Shown in pieces: positions 24,962-33,729 of a DNA stretch of 64,000 nt; the stretch's first letter is position 1, and each line of letters begins with the position of its first letter. This stretch comes from Pleomorphomonas sp. (GTDB taxonomy: Bacteria; Pseudomonadota; Alphaproteobacteria; Rhizobiales; Pleomorphomonadaceae): the NCBI GenBank assembly GCA_029976075.1, contig JARKNW010000145.1, positions 62,001 to 126,000 on the forward strand, written 5' to 3'. The notes below the pieces were generated by a model. The model did no database searches, was not told where the DNA came from, and saw only the letters and a list, made by a program, of their open reading frames with translations. The position numbers and the translations under genes were made by a program.

Positions 24962-25696
24962 GTGACCGAGAAACGCATCGTGGTCGTAACCGGCGCCTCG
25001 CGGGGCATCGGTTATGAAGCGGCCCTAGCTCTGGGCCGAGCCGGTTGGCATGTCGTTGCCGTGGCCCGCACGCAAGCGGGGCTGGAGGAGCTTGACGATG
25101 CCATCCGCGACGTCGGGGGCTCCGCTTCGCTGGTGCCGCTCGACCTCGCCGACCCCGCCCGCATCGATGAGCTCGGCGCCGCTTTGAACCAGCGGTTTGG
25201 CCGTATCGACGCGTTGCTCGGCAACGCAGGGCTTCTGGGGGGAGGCCTCGCTCCGGTGGGGCACATCGATCCGAAGAAGTGGGATCAGACCTTCGCCATC
25301 AACGTCACGGCCAATTACCGGCTGATCCGCTCGCTCGATCCGCTGCTTCGCCAATCGCCAGCTGGCCGCTGTCTGTTCGTCTCCTCGGCAGCCGCCTGGA
25401 AGGGGGCCCCCTTCTGGGGCCTCTACGCCGCCTCCAAGGCGGCACTCAATGCACTCGCCATGGCCTATGCCGAGGAAGTCAAGAACTTCGGCATTGCCGT
25501 CAACCTCCTCAACCCCGGACCGCTCAGGACGCGCATGCGCGCCCAGGCCATGCCCGGCGAGGACCCGGATACGCTCGCAACCCCTGCCGGACTCGCGCCC
25601 CACATCGTCTCGATCCTCGATGCGACTGATGGGCGGACCGGCGCGCTTTTCGACTTTCCGACGCTCTCGTGGAAGAAGCTGCAGCCACCACAATGA
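24962..25696 (+). CDS. SDR-family oxidoreductase
   Basis: A 244-residue short-chain dehydrogenase. The NAD(P)-binding TGASRGIGYEAALALGRAG motif, the NAG element (GNAGLL), and the catalytic serine plus YAASK (Tyr and Lys) are intact. The basic residue after the glycine motif and the purF-linked position match a group often annotated as YciK-like. The substrate is unknown. The start is a GTG at 24962 preceded by GGGAGGATTGAG. Its stop overlaps the start of the amidase gene (ATGA), so the two are coupled. Confidence 0.88.
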   Translation: MTEKRIVVVTGASRGIGYEAALALGRAGWHVVAVARTQAGLEELDDAIRDVGGSASLVPLDLADPARIDELGAALNQRFGRIDALLGNAGLLGGGLAPVGHIDPKKWDQTFAINVTANYRLIRSLDPLLRQSPAGRCLFVSSAAAWKGAPFWGLYAASKAALNALAMAYAEEVKNFGIAVNLLNPGPLRTRMRAQAMPGEDPDTLATPAGLAPHIVSILDATDGRTGALFDFPTLSWKKLQPPQ

Positions 25697-26448
25697 GTCC
25701 TCACGATATCGGTCGCGCTTGGTCTTCGCCCAACTCAGGCCACCGGCCGCCGGGCAGCGTCATCGATCATCTGGTTCTGCACTACACGGGCATGCGCTCG
25801 GAAGAGGGCGCTCGCGACTGGTTGTGCGACCCGCGCTCCCAGGTATCGAGCCACTATATCGTGTTCGAGGATGGCCGCGTCTTCCAGCTGGTCGACGAAA
25901 GTCGCCGTGCCTGGCATGCCGGACGTTCCTTCTGGCGCGGAACCGCCGACCTGAACTCGCGTTCGATCGGCATCGAGATCGCCAATCCCGGCCATGAGTT
26001 CGGATACCGTCCGTTTCCCGACCGTCAGATTGAGGCGGTAATCGGGCTGTGTCGTTCGATCTTTGCCCGGCACTTCATCCCGCCGCATCAGGTGGTCGCC
26101 CACTCAGACATCGCCCCCGATCGCAAGGAAGATCCGGGCGAGCTCTTCCCCTGGGAGTGGTGTGCCGCGTTTGGTGTTGGCCTCTGGGTGCCGCCGGCGC
26201 CGCTCGACCACGGCCCGGCGCCCGAGCCCGGGGACAATGGTGATAACGTATTGACCTTGCAGCAGCTTCTGCAAGGCATCGGCTTTGACGCCCCGCTTTC
26301 GGGCGTCTTCGATCAGCAGACCGAGATCATCGTGCGCGCTTTCCAGCGTCACTGGCGACCGGCCTTGATCGATGGTCGCGCCGACGCCTCGACGATGGAT
26401 ACGCTTGCCCGTATCGCCGCGGCATTCGAGGCTTCGGCCGCCGCCTGA
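25693..26448 (+). CDS. N-acetylmuramoyl-L-alanine amidase, AmiD-like
   Basis: A peptidoglycan-recycling or remodelling amidase of 251 residues. The amidase_2 (T7-lysozyme-like) domain has the zinc ligands in DHLVLHYTG and in VVAHSDIAPDRKEDPGELFP. A C-terminal peptidoglycan-binding domain (LQQLLQGIGFDAPLSGVFDQ) follows at about residues 180-245. No signal peptide is seen, so it may act in the cytoplasm on recycled anhydro-muropeptides, as AmpD does. The start overlaps the SDR stop codon by four bases. A lytic transglycosylase gene follows, so the two may act on the same cell-wall products. Confidence 0.9.
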   Translation: MSPHDIGRAWSSPNSGHRPPGSVIDHLVLHYTGMRSEEGARDWLCDPRSQVSSHYIVFEDGRVFQLVDESRRAWHAGRSFWRGTADLNSRSIGIEIANPGHEFGYRPFPDRQIEAVIGLCRSIFARHFIPPHQVVAHSDIAPDRKEDPGELFPWEWCAAFGVGLWVPPAPLDHGPAPEPGDNGDNVLTLQQLLQGIGFDAPLSGVFDQQTEIIVRAFQRHWRPALIDGRADASTMDTLARIAAAFEASAAA

Positions 26449-26597
26449 TCCTTCGCCGGCTGCGCGATCAATGCGGCGGACATGGGGGCGATTTCGCGAC
26501 CGCATGGCTGTTATGCGCCACATTGCCGGCCCTGCATGGCCGGATTCGTCCGGCAGTTCCTTGCTCCATCGCTGGGAGGCAATGGAACCAAGACCGC

Positions 26598-27197
26598 ATG
26601 ACACTCATAAAGACGTTTGCTACCGCCACGCTTCTTCTCACCGGCACGCTCGCGATGCCCGCCATGGCCGACACGGCTCGGTCCTCCAAAGTGGGTGCTC
26701 CACCCCCTGTTGCCGATGTCGAAAAACCCGATAGCATCTTCGAGCTGCTGTTTGGCGTGAAGAGCAAGCCGAACGCTTCCGTCGCCGAGAAATTCGACAC
26801 TTCAGCCCCCAAGAGCGGACCGGGCGCCACGCTTCGTGGCCGTATCGCCGCTCATGCGAAGGCCGCGGGCCTGCCGGCCGAGCTGGCGGAAGAGGTGATC
26901 CGCCACGAGAGCCGCTTCAATCCCAAGGCACGCGGCCGGCACGGCGAGATCGGCCTCATGCAGATCAAGCCGCAGACCGCTCGCGCTCTCGGCTATACCG
27001 GCACGGCTGCCGGTCTTTACGATGTCGAGACCAATCTCAAGTGGGGCATGGCCTATCTGGCCGGGGCCTACAAGCTGGCCGGTGGCGATACCTGCGGCAC
27101 CATTCTTCGCTACAACGCCGGCCATGGCGCGACGCGCATGAACCGCACCTCCCGCGCCTATTGCTCGGAAGTGACGACCTACGTTGCCTCGCTCTGA
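26598..27197 (+). CDS. Lytic transglycosylase (SLT family)
   Basis: A periplasmic muramidase of 199 residues with a signal peptide (LLLTGTLAMPAMADT). The SLT domain occupies about residues 75-195. The catalytic glutamate sits in EEVIRHESRFNPKARG, followed by GLMQIKPQTARALG and the late YNAGHGATRM motif. It cleaves glycan strands to leave 1,6-anhydro-muramic ends, the substrate class of the amidase encoded upstream. The start at the ATG 26598 gives the signal peptide directly. Confidence 0.92.
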   Translation: MTLIKTFATATLLLTGTLAMPAMADTARSSKVGAPPPVADVEKPDSIFELLFGVKSKPNASVAEKFDTSAPKSGPGATLRGRIAAHAKAAGLPAELAEEVIRHESRFNPKARGRHGEIGLMQIKPQTARALGYTGTAAGLYDVETNLKWGMAYLAGAYKLAGGDTCGTILRYNAGHGATRMNRTSRAYCSEVTTYVASL

Positions 27198-27400
27198 AGC
27201 CGGCTTGGACGGCTTCCGGCGCCAAGAGGCGCCGCGCGAAGTGAGTCTTGAGGGAACGTAGTCTCCCGAAAGGCGGAAGCGGAGCGATAGCCAAGGGCCG
27301 GAGGCCCGCCGGCGACTGAAGCAGCCAGAATCCAGCCAATCGCCGGCGGAGGATGGCATCAAACCTTGACCTTCCGGCGGGAGCGTGCCACACGGCTCCC

Positions 27401-27779
27401 GCCAGTCGGTTGGACGACCGCGCGGACAAGTGGCGAAAGCCCGTCCGGGAGGAAAGTCCGGGCTCCACGGAAACACGGTGCCGGGTAACGCCCGGCGAGG
27501 GCGACCTCAGGGAAAGTGCCACAGAGATCGAACCGCCCCGGTGCGCCGGGGTAAGGGTGAAAAGGTGGTGTAAGAGACCACCGCGGGACCGGCAACGGGA
27601 CCGGCATGGCAAACCCCACCGGGAGCAAGACCGAATAGGGATGACGCGGGCGAAAGCCCAGCCTGTTTCCGGGCCAGTCGTCCGGGTTGGTTGCACGAGG
27701 CGTCCGGCGACGGCCGCCCCAGATGAATGGTCGTCGGGCGGGAAACCGCTCACAGAACCCGGCTTACAGACCGACTGGC
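27401..27779 (+). ncRNA. rnpB: RNase P RNA (class A)
   Basis: The catalytic RNA of ribonuclease P, which matures tRNA 5' ends. The ends pair perfectly as helix P1 (GCCAGTCGGT 27401-27410 with ACCGACTGGC 27770-27779). Universally conserved blocks are present in order: GAGGAAAGTCCGGGCTCC near 27450, AGGGTGAAAAGGTGG near 27555, the GTAAGAGACCACCG segment and the 3' ACAGAACCCGGCTTACAG. The length of about 380 nucleotides is usual for alphaproteobacteria. Open frames across it are not genes. Confidence 0.96.
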
Positions 27780-28077
27780 CTTTTCCCCTCGATGCGGCGC
27801 CGCTCGTCCTTGCGAGGCGAGGCGCTGCGGCCGGTCATATCTGTTCACTGCTGGTTGACAGTATGTTGAACGCAGCATGGAATAGCTTTTCTTGAAGTGA
27901 TACGGCCGCGACCCTATTCCTATATTCGCAATTCGGATTAAGCACTTTTCCTAGTGCTCGGCGGGCGGCAACCATGCGGTTGCCACGGCATCGCCTCCGG
28001 GCTGCGTATCAGTTGCACGCCGCATTTCGGCGCTCGTCGCAAGTGGGGTCGATACCCCGAAAAGGAACAGGTCAGAT

Positions 28078-28629
28078 ATGGCTAAGGTCGCGATCGTCTA
28101 TCATTCAGGTTACGGACACACGGAAGTGGTTGCCAAGGAAGTCGCCGCCGGCGCTGGTGCCGAGCTGATTCCCATCGACGCCGAGGGTAATGTCAGCGAA
28201 GCGGGTTGGGCCAAGCTGGACGAGGCCGATGCCATCATCTTCGGTACGCCGACCTACATGGGCAACTCGAGCTGGCAGTTCAAGAAGTTCGCCGACGCCA
28301 CCTCCAAGGCCTGGTTCACCCGCAAGTGGCAGGACAAGGTGTTCGGCGGCTTCACCAACTCCGCCAGCCTCAACGGCGACAAGCAGGTCACGCTGATCGG
28401 TCTGCAGACGCTGGCCTCCCAGCATGGCGGCATCTGGGTCAGCCTCGGCCTGCTCCCGGCCAACACCAAGGCTTCGACCCGCGATGACGTCAACAACCTC
28501 GGCGGTTCCGTTGGTCTTCTGGTCTCGACGCCGTCCGATGCCGGCGCCAACGAAGTTCCGGCCGGCGACCTCGAAACGGCCCGGTCCTATGGAGCCCGCG
28601 TCGCTTCGGTGGCCAGCAAGCTGCACTGA
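28078..28629 (+). CDS. Flavodoxin-family NAD(P)H quinone oxidoreductase (WrbA-like)
   Basis: A 183-residue flavoprotein of the flavodoxin_2/WrbA family. The FMN phosphate loop (VYHSGYGHTEVVAKE) and the FGTPTYMGNSSWQFKKF segment are recognisable. It is somewhat shorter than canonical WrbA (about 200 residues). Members reduce quinones with two electrons and protect against oxidative stress. AAAGGAACAGGTCAGAT before the ATG is the probable ribosome site, and a strong terminator follows, so this is probably a single-gene unit. The 295 bases upstream, after rnpB, hold promoter sequence but no gene. Confidence 0.85.
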   Translation: MAKVAIVYHSGYGHTEVVAKEVAAGAGAELIPIDAEGNVSEAGWAKLDEADAIIFGTPTYMGNSSWQFKKFADATSKAWFTRKWQDKVFGGFTNSASLNGDKQVTLIGLQTLASQHGGIWVSLGLLPANTKASTRDDVNNLGGSVGLLVSTPSDAGANEVPAGDLETARSYGARVASVASKLH

Positions 28630-28655
28630 CAGGCGAGACAAGGCTCAAGGCTAGG

Positions 28656-28687
28656 AAGGCGGCGCCCCGGCGGGTGCCGCCTTTTTC
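28656..28687 (+). terminator. Terminator of the WrbA-like gene
   Basis: AAGGCGGC (28656-28663) pairs with GCCGCCTT (28676-28683) and is followed by TTTTC. It stands 27 bases after the stop codon. Confidence 0.88.
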
Positions 28688-28697
28688 GTAAGGCCGT

Positions 28698-29609
28698 TCA
28701 GGTCGGTGGCAGCATCCCGCCGTTTTCAAGAAACACCTTGGCTGTCAGGAAGTCTCGCCAGGCTTCGCGCTTCTTGATCGGCGTCCGCAAGAGATAGGCG
28801 GGGTGGAAGGTCGGGAGCGCCTTGAAGCGCTTGCTGCCAATCTCCAGGTCGCACCATCTGCCACGCAGCTTGTTGATGCCCTGTTTCACGGCCTCGCCTC
28901 CGAGCAGCGCCTTGGCCGGCTGCGCGCCGAGGAAGATGATGAGCGTCGGGTCGATCAGTTCGATCTGCCGCAAGATGAACGGGCGGCAGATGGCGACCTC
29001 CACGTCGGACGGGTCGCGGTTGCCCGGTGGGCGCCAATAGATGACGTTGGCAATGTAGGCGTTCTGTTTGCGGCTGTAGCCGATGGCATTGAGCATGCGA
29101 TCGAGCAGTTGGCCGGACCTGCCGACGAAGGGAAGGCCGGCGATATCCTCGTCGCGCCCCGGCGCTTCTCCAACCAGCATGAGTTTCGAGGCCGGATTAC
29201 CGTCGGCGAACACGGTGTTCTTTGCGGTGAGCTTGAGGTTGCAGCCATCGAAGGCCTGGATCAACGCCTTGAGTTCGTCGAGCGTCTTTGCCGATTGGGC
29301 GGCGACGCGCGCCTGCATCACGGTGGCTTCGGTGGGAACCTGCGCCGTGGGGCCTGCCGCTACGGGCGGGCGAGCCGGAGCGCCCTGCGAAGCAAACTCT
29401 GCCGCCGGCATCGGACGCCGAGCTTCCGTCGGCGGCAACTGTCGCCGGGCTGCCTGACCTTCCGCCGCCGCTTTGGCTTTGGCACTCTCCTCGAAACGAT
29501 CGAGCGGCGCGTCAGCCAAGGTCACGTCGACGCCCATCGCCGCGTACCACTCAAAGAGGGCCGCTGCGGCATCAAGGCCAGGGGAAGAGAACGTCGGATC
29601 GGACGGCAT
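28698..29609 (-). CDS. Uracil-DNA glycosylase, family 4-like, with incomplete Fe-S ligand set
   Basis: A 303-residue DNA repair enzyme. After a low-complexity Ala/Pro-rich N-terminal part (about 110 residues) comes the glycosylase domain with motif A (VGEAPGRDEDIAGLPFVGRS), PPGNRDPSDVE and the C-terminal FHPAYLLR. Classical family 4 enzymes bind a 4Fe-4S cluster through four cysteines. Here the first position is phenylalanine (AFDGC) and the third is tryptophan (IYWRPPGNR), so only two of the four remain. A related alphaproteobacterial class lacking the cluster is known from Bradyrhizobium, as far as I recall. It removes uracil from DNA. Confidence 0.88.
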   Translation of the reverse strand: MPSDPTFSSPGLDAAAALFEWYAAMGVDVTLADAPLDRFEESAKAKAAAEGQAARRQLPPTEARRPMPAAEFASQGAPARPPVAAGPTAQVPTEATVMQARVAAQSAKTLDELKALIQAFDGCNLKLTAKNTVFADGNPASKLMLVGEAPGRDEDIAGLPFVGRSGQLLDRMLNAIGYSRKQNAYIANVIYWRPPGNRDPSDVEVAICRPFILRQIELIDPTLIIFLGAQPAKALLGGEAVKQGINKLRGRWCDLEIGSKRFKALPTFHPAYLLRTPIKKREAWRDFLTAKVFLENGGMLPPT

Positions 29610-29826
29610 GGTCCTTCTATAGAGCAGGAAGGCCGCCGAGGAAATGTCGCAACCTCTAGCCCGCCGTTTGGGCTGATGTCAGCCAAAAGCGTTTGATCGG
29701 ATCTGCGGATCGTGATTGAAGGGCTGCGGTGCACGGATCCGTGTTTTCCCCCAGGGCGTACCCGGAGAGGTTGGCGTGGATGATGCACGCTTCGTTGGCG
29801 ATCCATTGCCCGAAAGAGAGATAGAC

Positions 29827-31500
29827 ATGACCGCCGAGCTGCCCGAGCGCGAATCCATGGAATTCGATGTGGTGATCGTCGGCGCGGGGCCGGCCGGCCT
29901 TGCCGCCGCCATTCGCGTGAAGCAGCAGGCAGCTGCCAGCGGACAGGAAATTTCGGTACTCGTGCTCGAAAAGGGCTCGGAAGTTGGCGCCCACATCCTG
30001 TCCGGCGCCGTGGTCGACGTCTCCGGCATTTCGGCCCTCATTCCAGATTGGCGCGACGATCCCGAGAATCCCTTCAAGACGCCGGTGACCGACGATCGCT
30101 TCCTCCTATTGTTCGAAAAGTTCGTGGTTCGTCTGCCCAACTTCATGATGCCGCCTTTGATGAGCAATCACGGTGCCTATGCCGTTTCACTGGGCAACGT
30201 CTGCCGCTGGCTGGCCCAGAAGGCCGAAGCGCTGGGCGTCGAGATCTATCCGGGCTTTGCCGCCGCCGAAGTCCTTTACGACGAGGACAACAGGGTGGTC
30301 GGCGTCGCCACCGGCGACATGGGGATCAAGAAGGATGGCACGCCCGGTCCCAACTATCAGCGCGGCATGGCGCTGTTGGCCAAGTACACGCTGTTCGCCG
30401 AGGGCGCGCGTGGCTCGCTGTCCAAGAAGCTGATCGCCCGCTATCGGCTCGACGAAGGGCGGGAACCGCAGAAGTTCGGCCTCGGCATCAAGGAGCTCTG
30501 GGAGGTTGCCCCCGACAAGGCCAAGCCGGGCCTGGTCCAGCACTCCTTCGGATGGCCGCTCGGCAATGACACGGGAGGCGGCTCCTTCCTCTACCATCTC
30601 GAGAACAACCAGGTGGCCGTCGGTTTCGTCGTCCACCTCAACTACGAGAACCCATATCTTTCGCCCTTTGAGGAGTTTCAGCGCTTCAAGACGCATCCTC
30701 TTATTCGCGACACCTTCGAGGGCGGCAAGCGCATCGCCTATGGCGCGCGAGCGCTCACCGAAGGCGGCTGGCAGTCGGTTCCGAAACTCGTCTTCCCCGG
30801 TGGCGCGCTGGTTGGCTGTTCGGCCGGATTCATGAACGTGCCGCGCATCAAGGGCAGCCATAACGCCGTTCAGTCGGGTATCCTCGTCGCTGACGCGATC
30901 GCTGCCGCCATTGCCGCCGGTCGGTCGGGCGACGAACTGGCATCCTACGACGCGGCGTGGCGCACCTCGGCCATCGGCAAGGATCTGAAGCGCGTCCGCA
31001 ACGTCAAGCCGCTGTGGTCGCGGTTCGGCATGCTTCTGGGCATCGCCCTCGGCGGCCTCGACATGTGGCTCGAAACGCTGTTCGGCGTCTCGCCCTTCGG
31101 TACGCTTGGCCACGGCAAGACCGATGCCGATTGCCTGAAGCCGGCTCAGGGCTTCAAACCCATCGCTTATCCGAAACCTGACGGCAAGCTCACCTTTGAC
31201 AGGCTGTCCTCGGTTTTCCTCTCGGGCACCGCCCACGAGGAGAACCAGCCGGTGCATTTGAAACTACTCGACCCGGACTTGCAGAAGGTCTCCGAGCTCG
31301 ATGTCTTTGGCGGCCCGTCCGCCCGCTACTGTCCAGCTGGTGTCTACGAGTGGATAAACGAGCCAACTGCTGGCCCGCGTTATGTAATTAATGCCCCAAA
31401 CTGTGTTCACTGCAAAACTTGTGATATCAAGGACCCCAACCAGAACATCGATTGGGCGGTCCCGGAGGGAGCGGGAGGACCCAATTATCCAAACATGTAA
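29827..31500 (+). CDS. Electron transfer flavoprotein-ubiquinone oxidoreductase
   Basis: A membrane-associated enzyme of 557 residues that passes electrons from ETF (fatty-acid and amino-acid dehydrogenases) to ubiquinone. The FAD-binding motif FDVVIVGAGPAGLAAAIR begins near residue 13. The ubiquinone-binding and GCSAGFMNVPRIKGSHNA segments are in the middle, and the 4Fe-4S ligands near the C-terminus include YCPAGVYEW and CVHCKTCDIKDP. The ATG at 29827 gives the family length; the open frame upstream is not conserved in appearance. The genes for ETF itself are not in the window. Confidence 0.95.
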   Translation: MTAELPERESMEFDVVIVGAGPAGLAAAIRVKQQAAASGQEISVLVLEKGSEVGAHILSGAVVDVSGISALIPDWRDDPENPFKTPVTDDRFLLLFEKFVVRLPNFMMPPLMSNHGAYAVSLGNVCRWLAQKAEALGVEIYPGFAAAEVLYDEDNRVVGVATGDMGIKKDGTPGPNYQRGMALLAKYTLFAEGARGSLSKKLIARYRLDEGREPQKFGLGIKELWEVAPDKAKPGLVQHSFGWPLGNDTGGGSFLYHLENNQVAVGFVVHLNYENPYLSPFEEFQRFKTHPLIRDTFEGGKRIAYGARALTEGGWQSVPKLVFPGGALVGCSAGFMNVPRIKGSHNAVQSGILVADAIAAAIAAGRSGDELASYDAAWRTSAIGKDLKRVRNVKPLWSRFGMLLGIALGGLDMWLETLFGVSPFGTLGHGKTDADCLKPAQGFKPIAYPKPDGKLTFDRLSSVFLSGTAHEENQPVHLKLLDPDLQKVSELDVFGGPSARYCPAGVYEWINEPTAGPRYVINAPNCVHCKTCDIKDPNQNIDWAVPEGAGGPNYPNM

Positions 31501-31533
31501 TGGTGATTTCGTTCTAGCGGGTAGGGTGGATTG

Positions 31534-32217
31534 ATGAGCGAGCGGGTAGAAGATGCGCAGTCGGCCGATGTCGGCCAGAATTGGACGGCGATCGTTGCCG
31601 AGGACCATCCGATTATTCAATCGGCGGTGGTGCGCATCCTGAAGAAGCGCTTCGGCTTCAAGCAGCCGATTCTCGCCACGAGCTACGACGAGCTGGCCGA
31701 TGCGGTTCTCGATACGGGTGAGAACACGCTGGTCATCACCGACCTCGTCATGCCCGGCATGCGTGGCCTCGACACCATCAAGCACATTCGCTCGCTGGCG
31801 CCCAAGGCCTTCGTGGCGGTCTATTCGTCCAACTCCGGCGAGGAGTTGGCGCAGGGTTGTCTCGACCTCGGCTGCCGCGCCTTCATCGGCAAGCGGTCGT
31901 CGGAAGACATGCTGGCCGCGGCGATCGAGACCGTTCTCGATGGCGGCACGATCATCGAGGTTGGCGCCGACAACTCGGCGGTGTCGCAGGCCGTGCTCGA
32001 GCGTTCGGCGCTGGTGTCCGAGCTGTCGCCGCAGCAGCTCAAGGTGTTCCAGCTTCTCGGCGATGGTCTTCTCAACAAGCAGATCGCCTATCAGCTCGGA
32101 ATCTCCGAAGCGACCGTCAAGGCGCATGTCGGCAAGATCCTCGAGACGCTGAAGATCACCTCGCGCAGCCAGGCCGCCATCACGTCCGCTTGGATGGCCG
32201 AGCACGGACTGATCTAG
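31534..32217 (+). CDS. Two-component response regulator, NarL/LuxR type
   Basis: A regulator of 227 residues. The receiver domain has the phosphorylatable aspartate in VITDLVMPGMRGLDTI and the lysine near FIGKRSSEDM. A C-terminal LuxR-type helix-turn-helix reads QQLKVFQLLGDGLLNKQIAY and EATVKAHVGKILETL. AGGGTGG stands shortly before the ATG at 31534. No histidine kinase gene is adjacent, so the partner is unknown. The dispersed repeat at 32222 begins five bases after the stop codon. Confidence 0.92.
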   Translation: MSERVEDAQSADVGQNWTAIVAEDHPIIQSAVVRILKKRFGFKQPILATSYDELADAVLDTGENTLVITDLVMPGMRGLDTIKHIRSLAPKAFVAVYSSNSGEELAQGCLDLGCRAFIGKRSSEDMLAAAIETVLDGGTIIEVGADNSAVSQAVLERSALVSELSPQQLKVFQLLGDGLLNKQIAYQLGISEATVKAHVGKILETLKITSRSQAAITSAWMAEHGLI

Positions 32218-32221
32218 AGCA

Positions 32222-32249
32222 GCTCCAGCAAAAGTGGGAGCCGGTTTTG
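32222..32249. repeat. Dispersed AAAAG-type intergenic repeat, copy 2
   Basis: This copy matches the one at 2613-2640 at 24 of 28 bases. It may extend to about 32284, since GCTCC at its left end is mirrored by GGAGC at 32279-32283, which would allow a long hairpin. It fills the space between the response-regulator stop and the NUDIX gene. Confidence 0.65.
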
Positions 32250-32318
32250 CGCCCGGAACTGCCTGATAACAAAGCGCCGGAGCATGTTGGCGAACCAGAG
32301 CTCGCCGAACATGCCCCG

Positions 32319-32867
32319 GTGAAGGCGGGCATCCGCACCATTGACAGCCGCGTGGTCTATGAAAATCGCTGGATGCGCGTCCGAGAGGACGCCATCGAGC
32401 GGCCCGATGGCTCACGCGGTATCTATGGCGTCGTCGAGAAGCCGGACTTCGTCGCCATCGCAGCCATCGATCGGGCGCGTGGCCTCATTCATCTCGTCGA
32501 ACAGTATCGCTATCCTGTGGCCAGTCGCCACTGGGAGCTGCCGCAGGGCTCCTGGGAAACGCGGCCGGATGTGCCGCCAGAGGAAGTCGCCCGCGCCGAG
32601 CTGTCGGAGGAGACGGGCATCGTCGCGGCAAAGATGACGAAGGTCGGCGATCTCTTTCTCGCCTACGGCTATTCCGCGCAGCGCTATCACGTCTTCCTGG
32701 CGGAAGACCTGAAGCAGGGGGCGACCGCCCTCGAAGCAGAGGAAGCCGATCTGATTTCCCGAGCCTTCCCGCTCGCCGACGTCGATGCGATGATCGCAAA
32801 TGGCGTCATCCGCGATGCGACCACGGTCGCCGCGCTGGGGCTGATCCGGCTCAAGGGGCTGCTGTAG
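32319..32867 (+). CDS. NUDIX hydrolase
   Basis: A 182-residue hydrolase of nucleoside-diphosphate-linked compounds, resembling the ADP-ribose pyrophosphatase group. The NUDIX box is GSWETRPDVPPEEVARAELSEETGI read in two parts: GSWETRPDVPPEEVA and RAELSEETG, with the metal-binding RxxSEETG glutamates intact but a longer-than-usual first part. Start choice is uncertain: the GTG at 32319 fits the usual N-terminus (KAGIRTIDSRVVYENRWMRV), and an earlier TTG would fall inside the dispersed repeat. It follows the response-regulator gene and converges with the HD-domain gene. Confidence 0.85.
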   Translation: MKAGIRTIDSRVVYENRWMRVREDAIERPDGSRGIYGVVEKPDFVAIAAIDRARGLIHLVEQYRYPVASRHWELPQGSWETRPDVPPEEVARAELSEETGIVAAKMTKVGDLFLAYGYSAQRYHVFLAEDLKQGATALEAEEADLISRAFPLADVDAMIANGVIRDATTVAALGLIRLKGLL

Positions 32868-32877
32868 GCAGTAAGCC

Positions 32878-33528
32878 TCAGATCTCTTCCAGCAAGTCGT
32901 CGTAGAAGCGCTGCAGCCTGGCGTGGCGCTCGGCTGCCAGTCGACGACCGGTCGCCGTCTTGAAGCCTTCGCAGAGCTTGAACAGCTTGGTCATGAAATG
33001 ATCGAGTGCAAAACGGCTGTCGTTGAGCGGCCGCTCCTCGGCGGAAGGATCGCCGGCGTCGTAGAGATGGTTGTTCAGCCGGCCAGCCACATAGAAACAG
33101 CGTGCCGCCCCGATCATGCCGATGGCATCAAGCCGGTCGGCATCCTGAAGGATGCGGGCTTCCAGCGTCGTCGGCTCAATGCCGCCGGAGAAGCTGTGGG
33201 CTTCGATGGCATGCGCCACCTTTTCCCGTCGTTCCGCCTCCCAGCCGATATCGGCAAGGATGCCCCGGGCCTTCTGCGCCGACAGACGCGAAGCACGCGG
33301 TCGCTCGGGCGAGTTCTTCTCGACGGCAACACAATCATGCAGGAGCACGGCGGCCATCAGGATCTCGGTGTCGCCACCCTCGTTGTCCGAGATGACGGTC
33401 GCGTTCTTCCACACCCGCAGGAGGTGTGAAAAATCGTGGCTGCCGTCAGTGGTGCAGACGCAAGCGCCCGAATGGGGCAGGAGAAGGGAGGCGAGGCGGT
33501 CGTGCGGAGAGAACAGCGAAAAGGTCAA
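32878..33528 (-). CDS. HD-domain phosphohydrolase
   Basis: A 216-residue metal-dependent phosphohydrolase. The HD superfamily residues appear as SHDFSHLLRVWKNA (first His/Asp region), VLLHDCVAVEKN (the name-giving HD pair near residue 63), HAIEAHSFSGG and the late DADRLDAIGMIG. This is the YedJ/YpgQ-like branch, acting on nucleotides of unknown identity. Its 3' end faces the NUDIX gene with ten bases between the stops. Confidence 0.88.
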   Translation of the reverse strand: MTFSLFSPHDRLASLLLPHSGACVCTTDGSHDFSHLLRVWKNATVISDNEGGDTEILMAAVLLHDCVAVEKNSPERPRASRLSAQKARGILADIGWEAERREKVAHAIEAHSFSGGIEPTTLEARILQDADRLDAIGMIGAARCFYVAGRLNNHLYDAGDPSAEERPLNDSRFALDHFMTKLFKLCEGFKTATGRRLAAERHARLQRFYDDLLEEI

Positions 33529-33669
33529 CAGCGCTCATCCGTTGGCAAAAAAGTTGAAAGCAGCATACGCCGAAAGTCTTATATGCCAAGCTTTTTCGTT
33601 GAGTGCACCCGCAAAATGCACGCGTTCATATTCGTAACGATTTCAGGTTGATTTGAGTTCCAGGGGTTG

Positions 33670-33706
33670 AAAACAAAGGCCGCCCGCGAGGGATGGCGGA
33701 CGGCCT
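33670..33706 (-). terminator. Terminator of glyS
   Basis: AGGCCGCCCGC (33677-33687) pairs with GCGGACGGCCT (33696-33706) with one wobble. On the minus strand it is followed by TTGTTTTCAA. It lies 24 bases past the glyS stop codon. Confidence 0.85.
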
Positions 33707-33729
33707 CGAGACGTGAAAATAGTGTTGGT

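Noticed and set aside
27353-27895. A long plus-strand open frame over the RNase P RNA.
   Set aside because: The sequence is explained by conserved RNase P structure, and the predicted peptide has no protein character.
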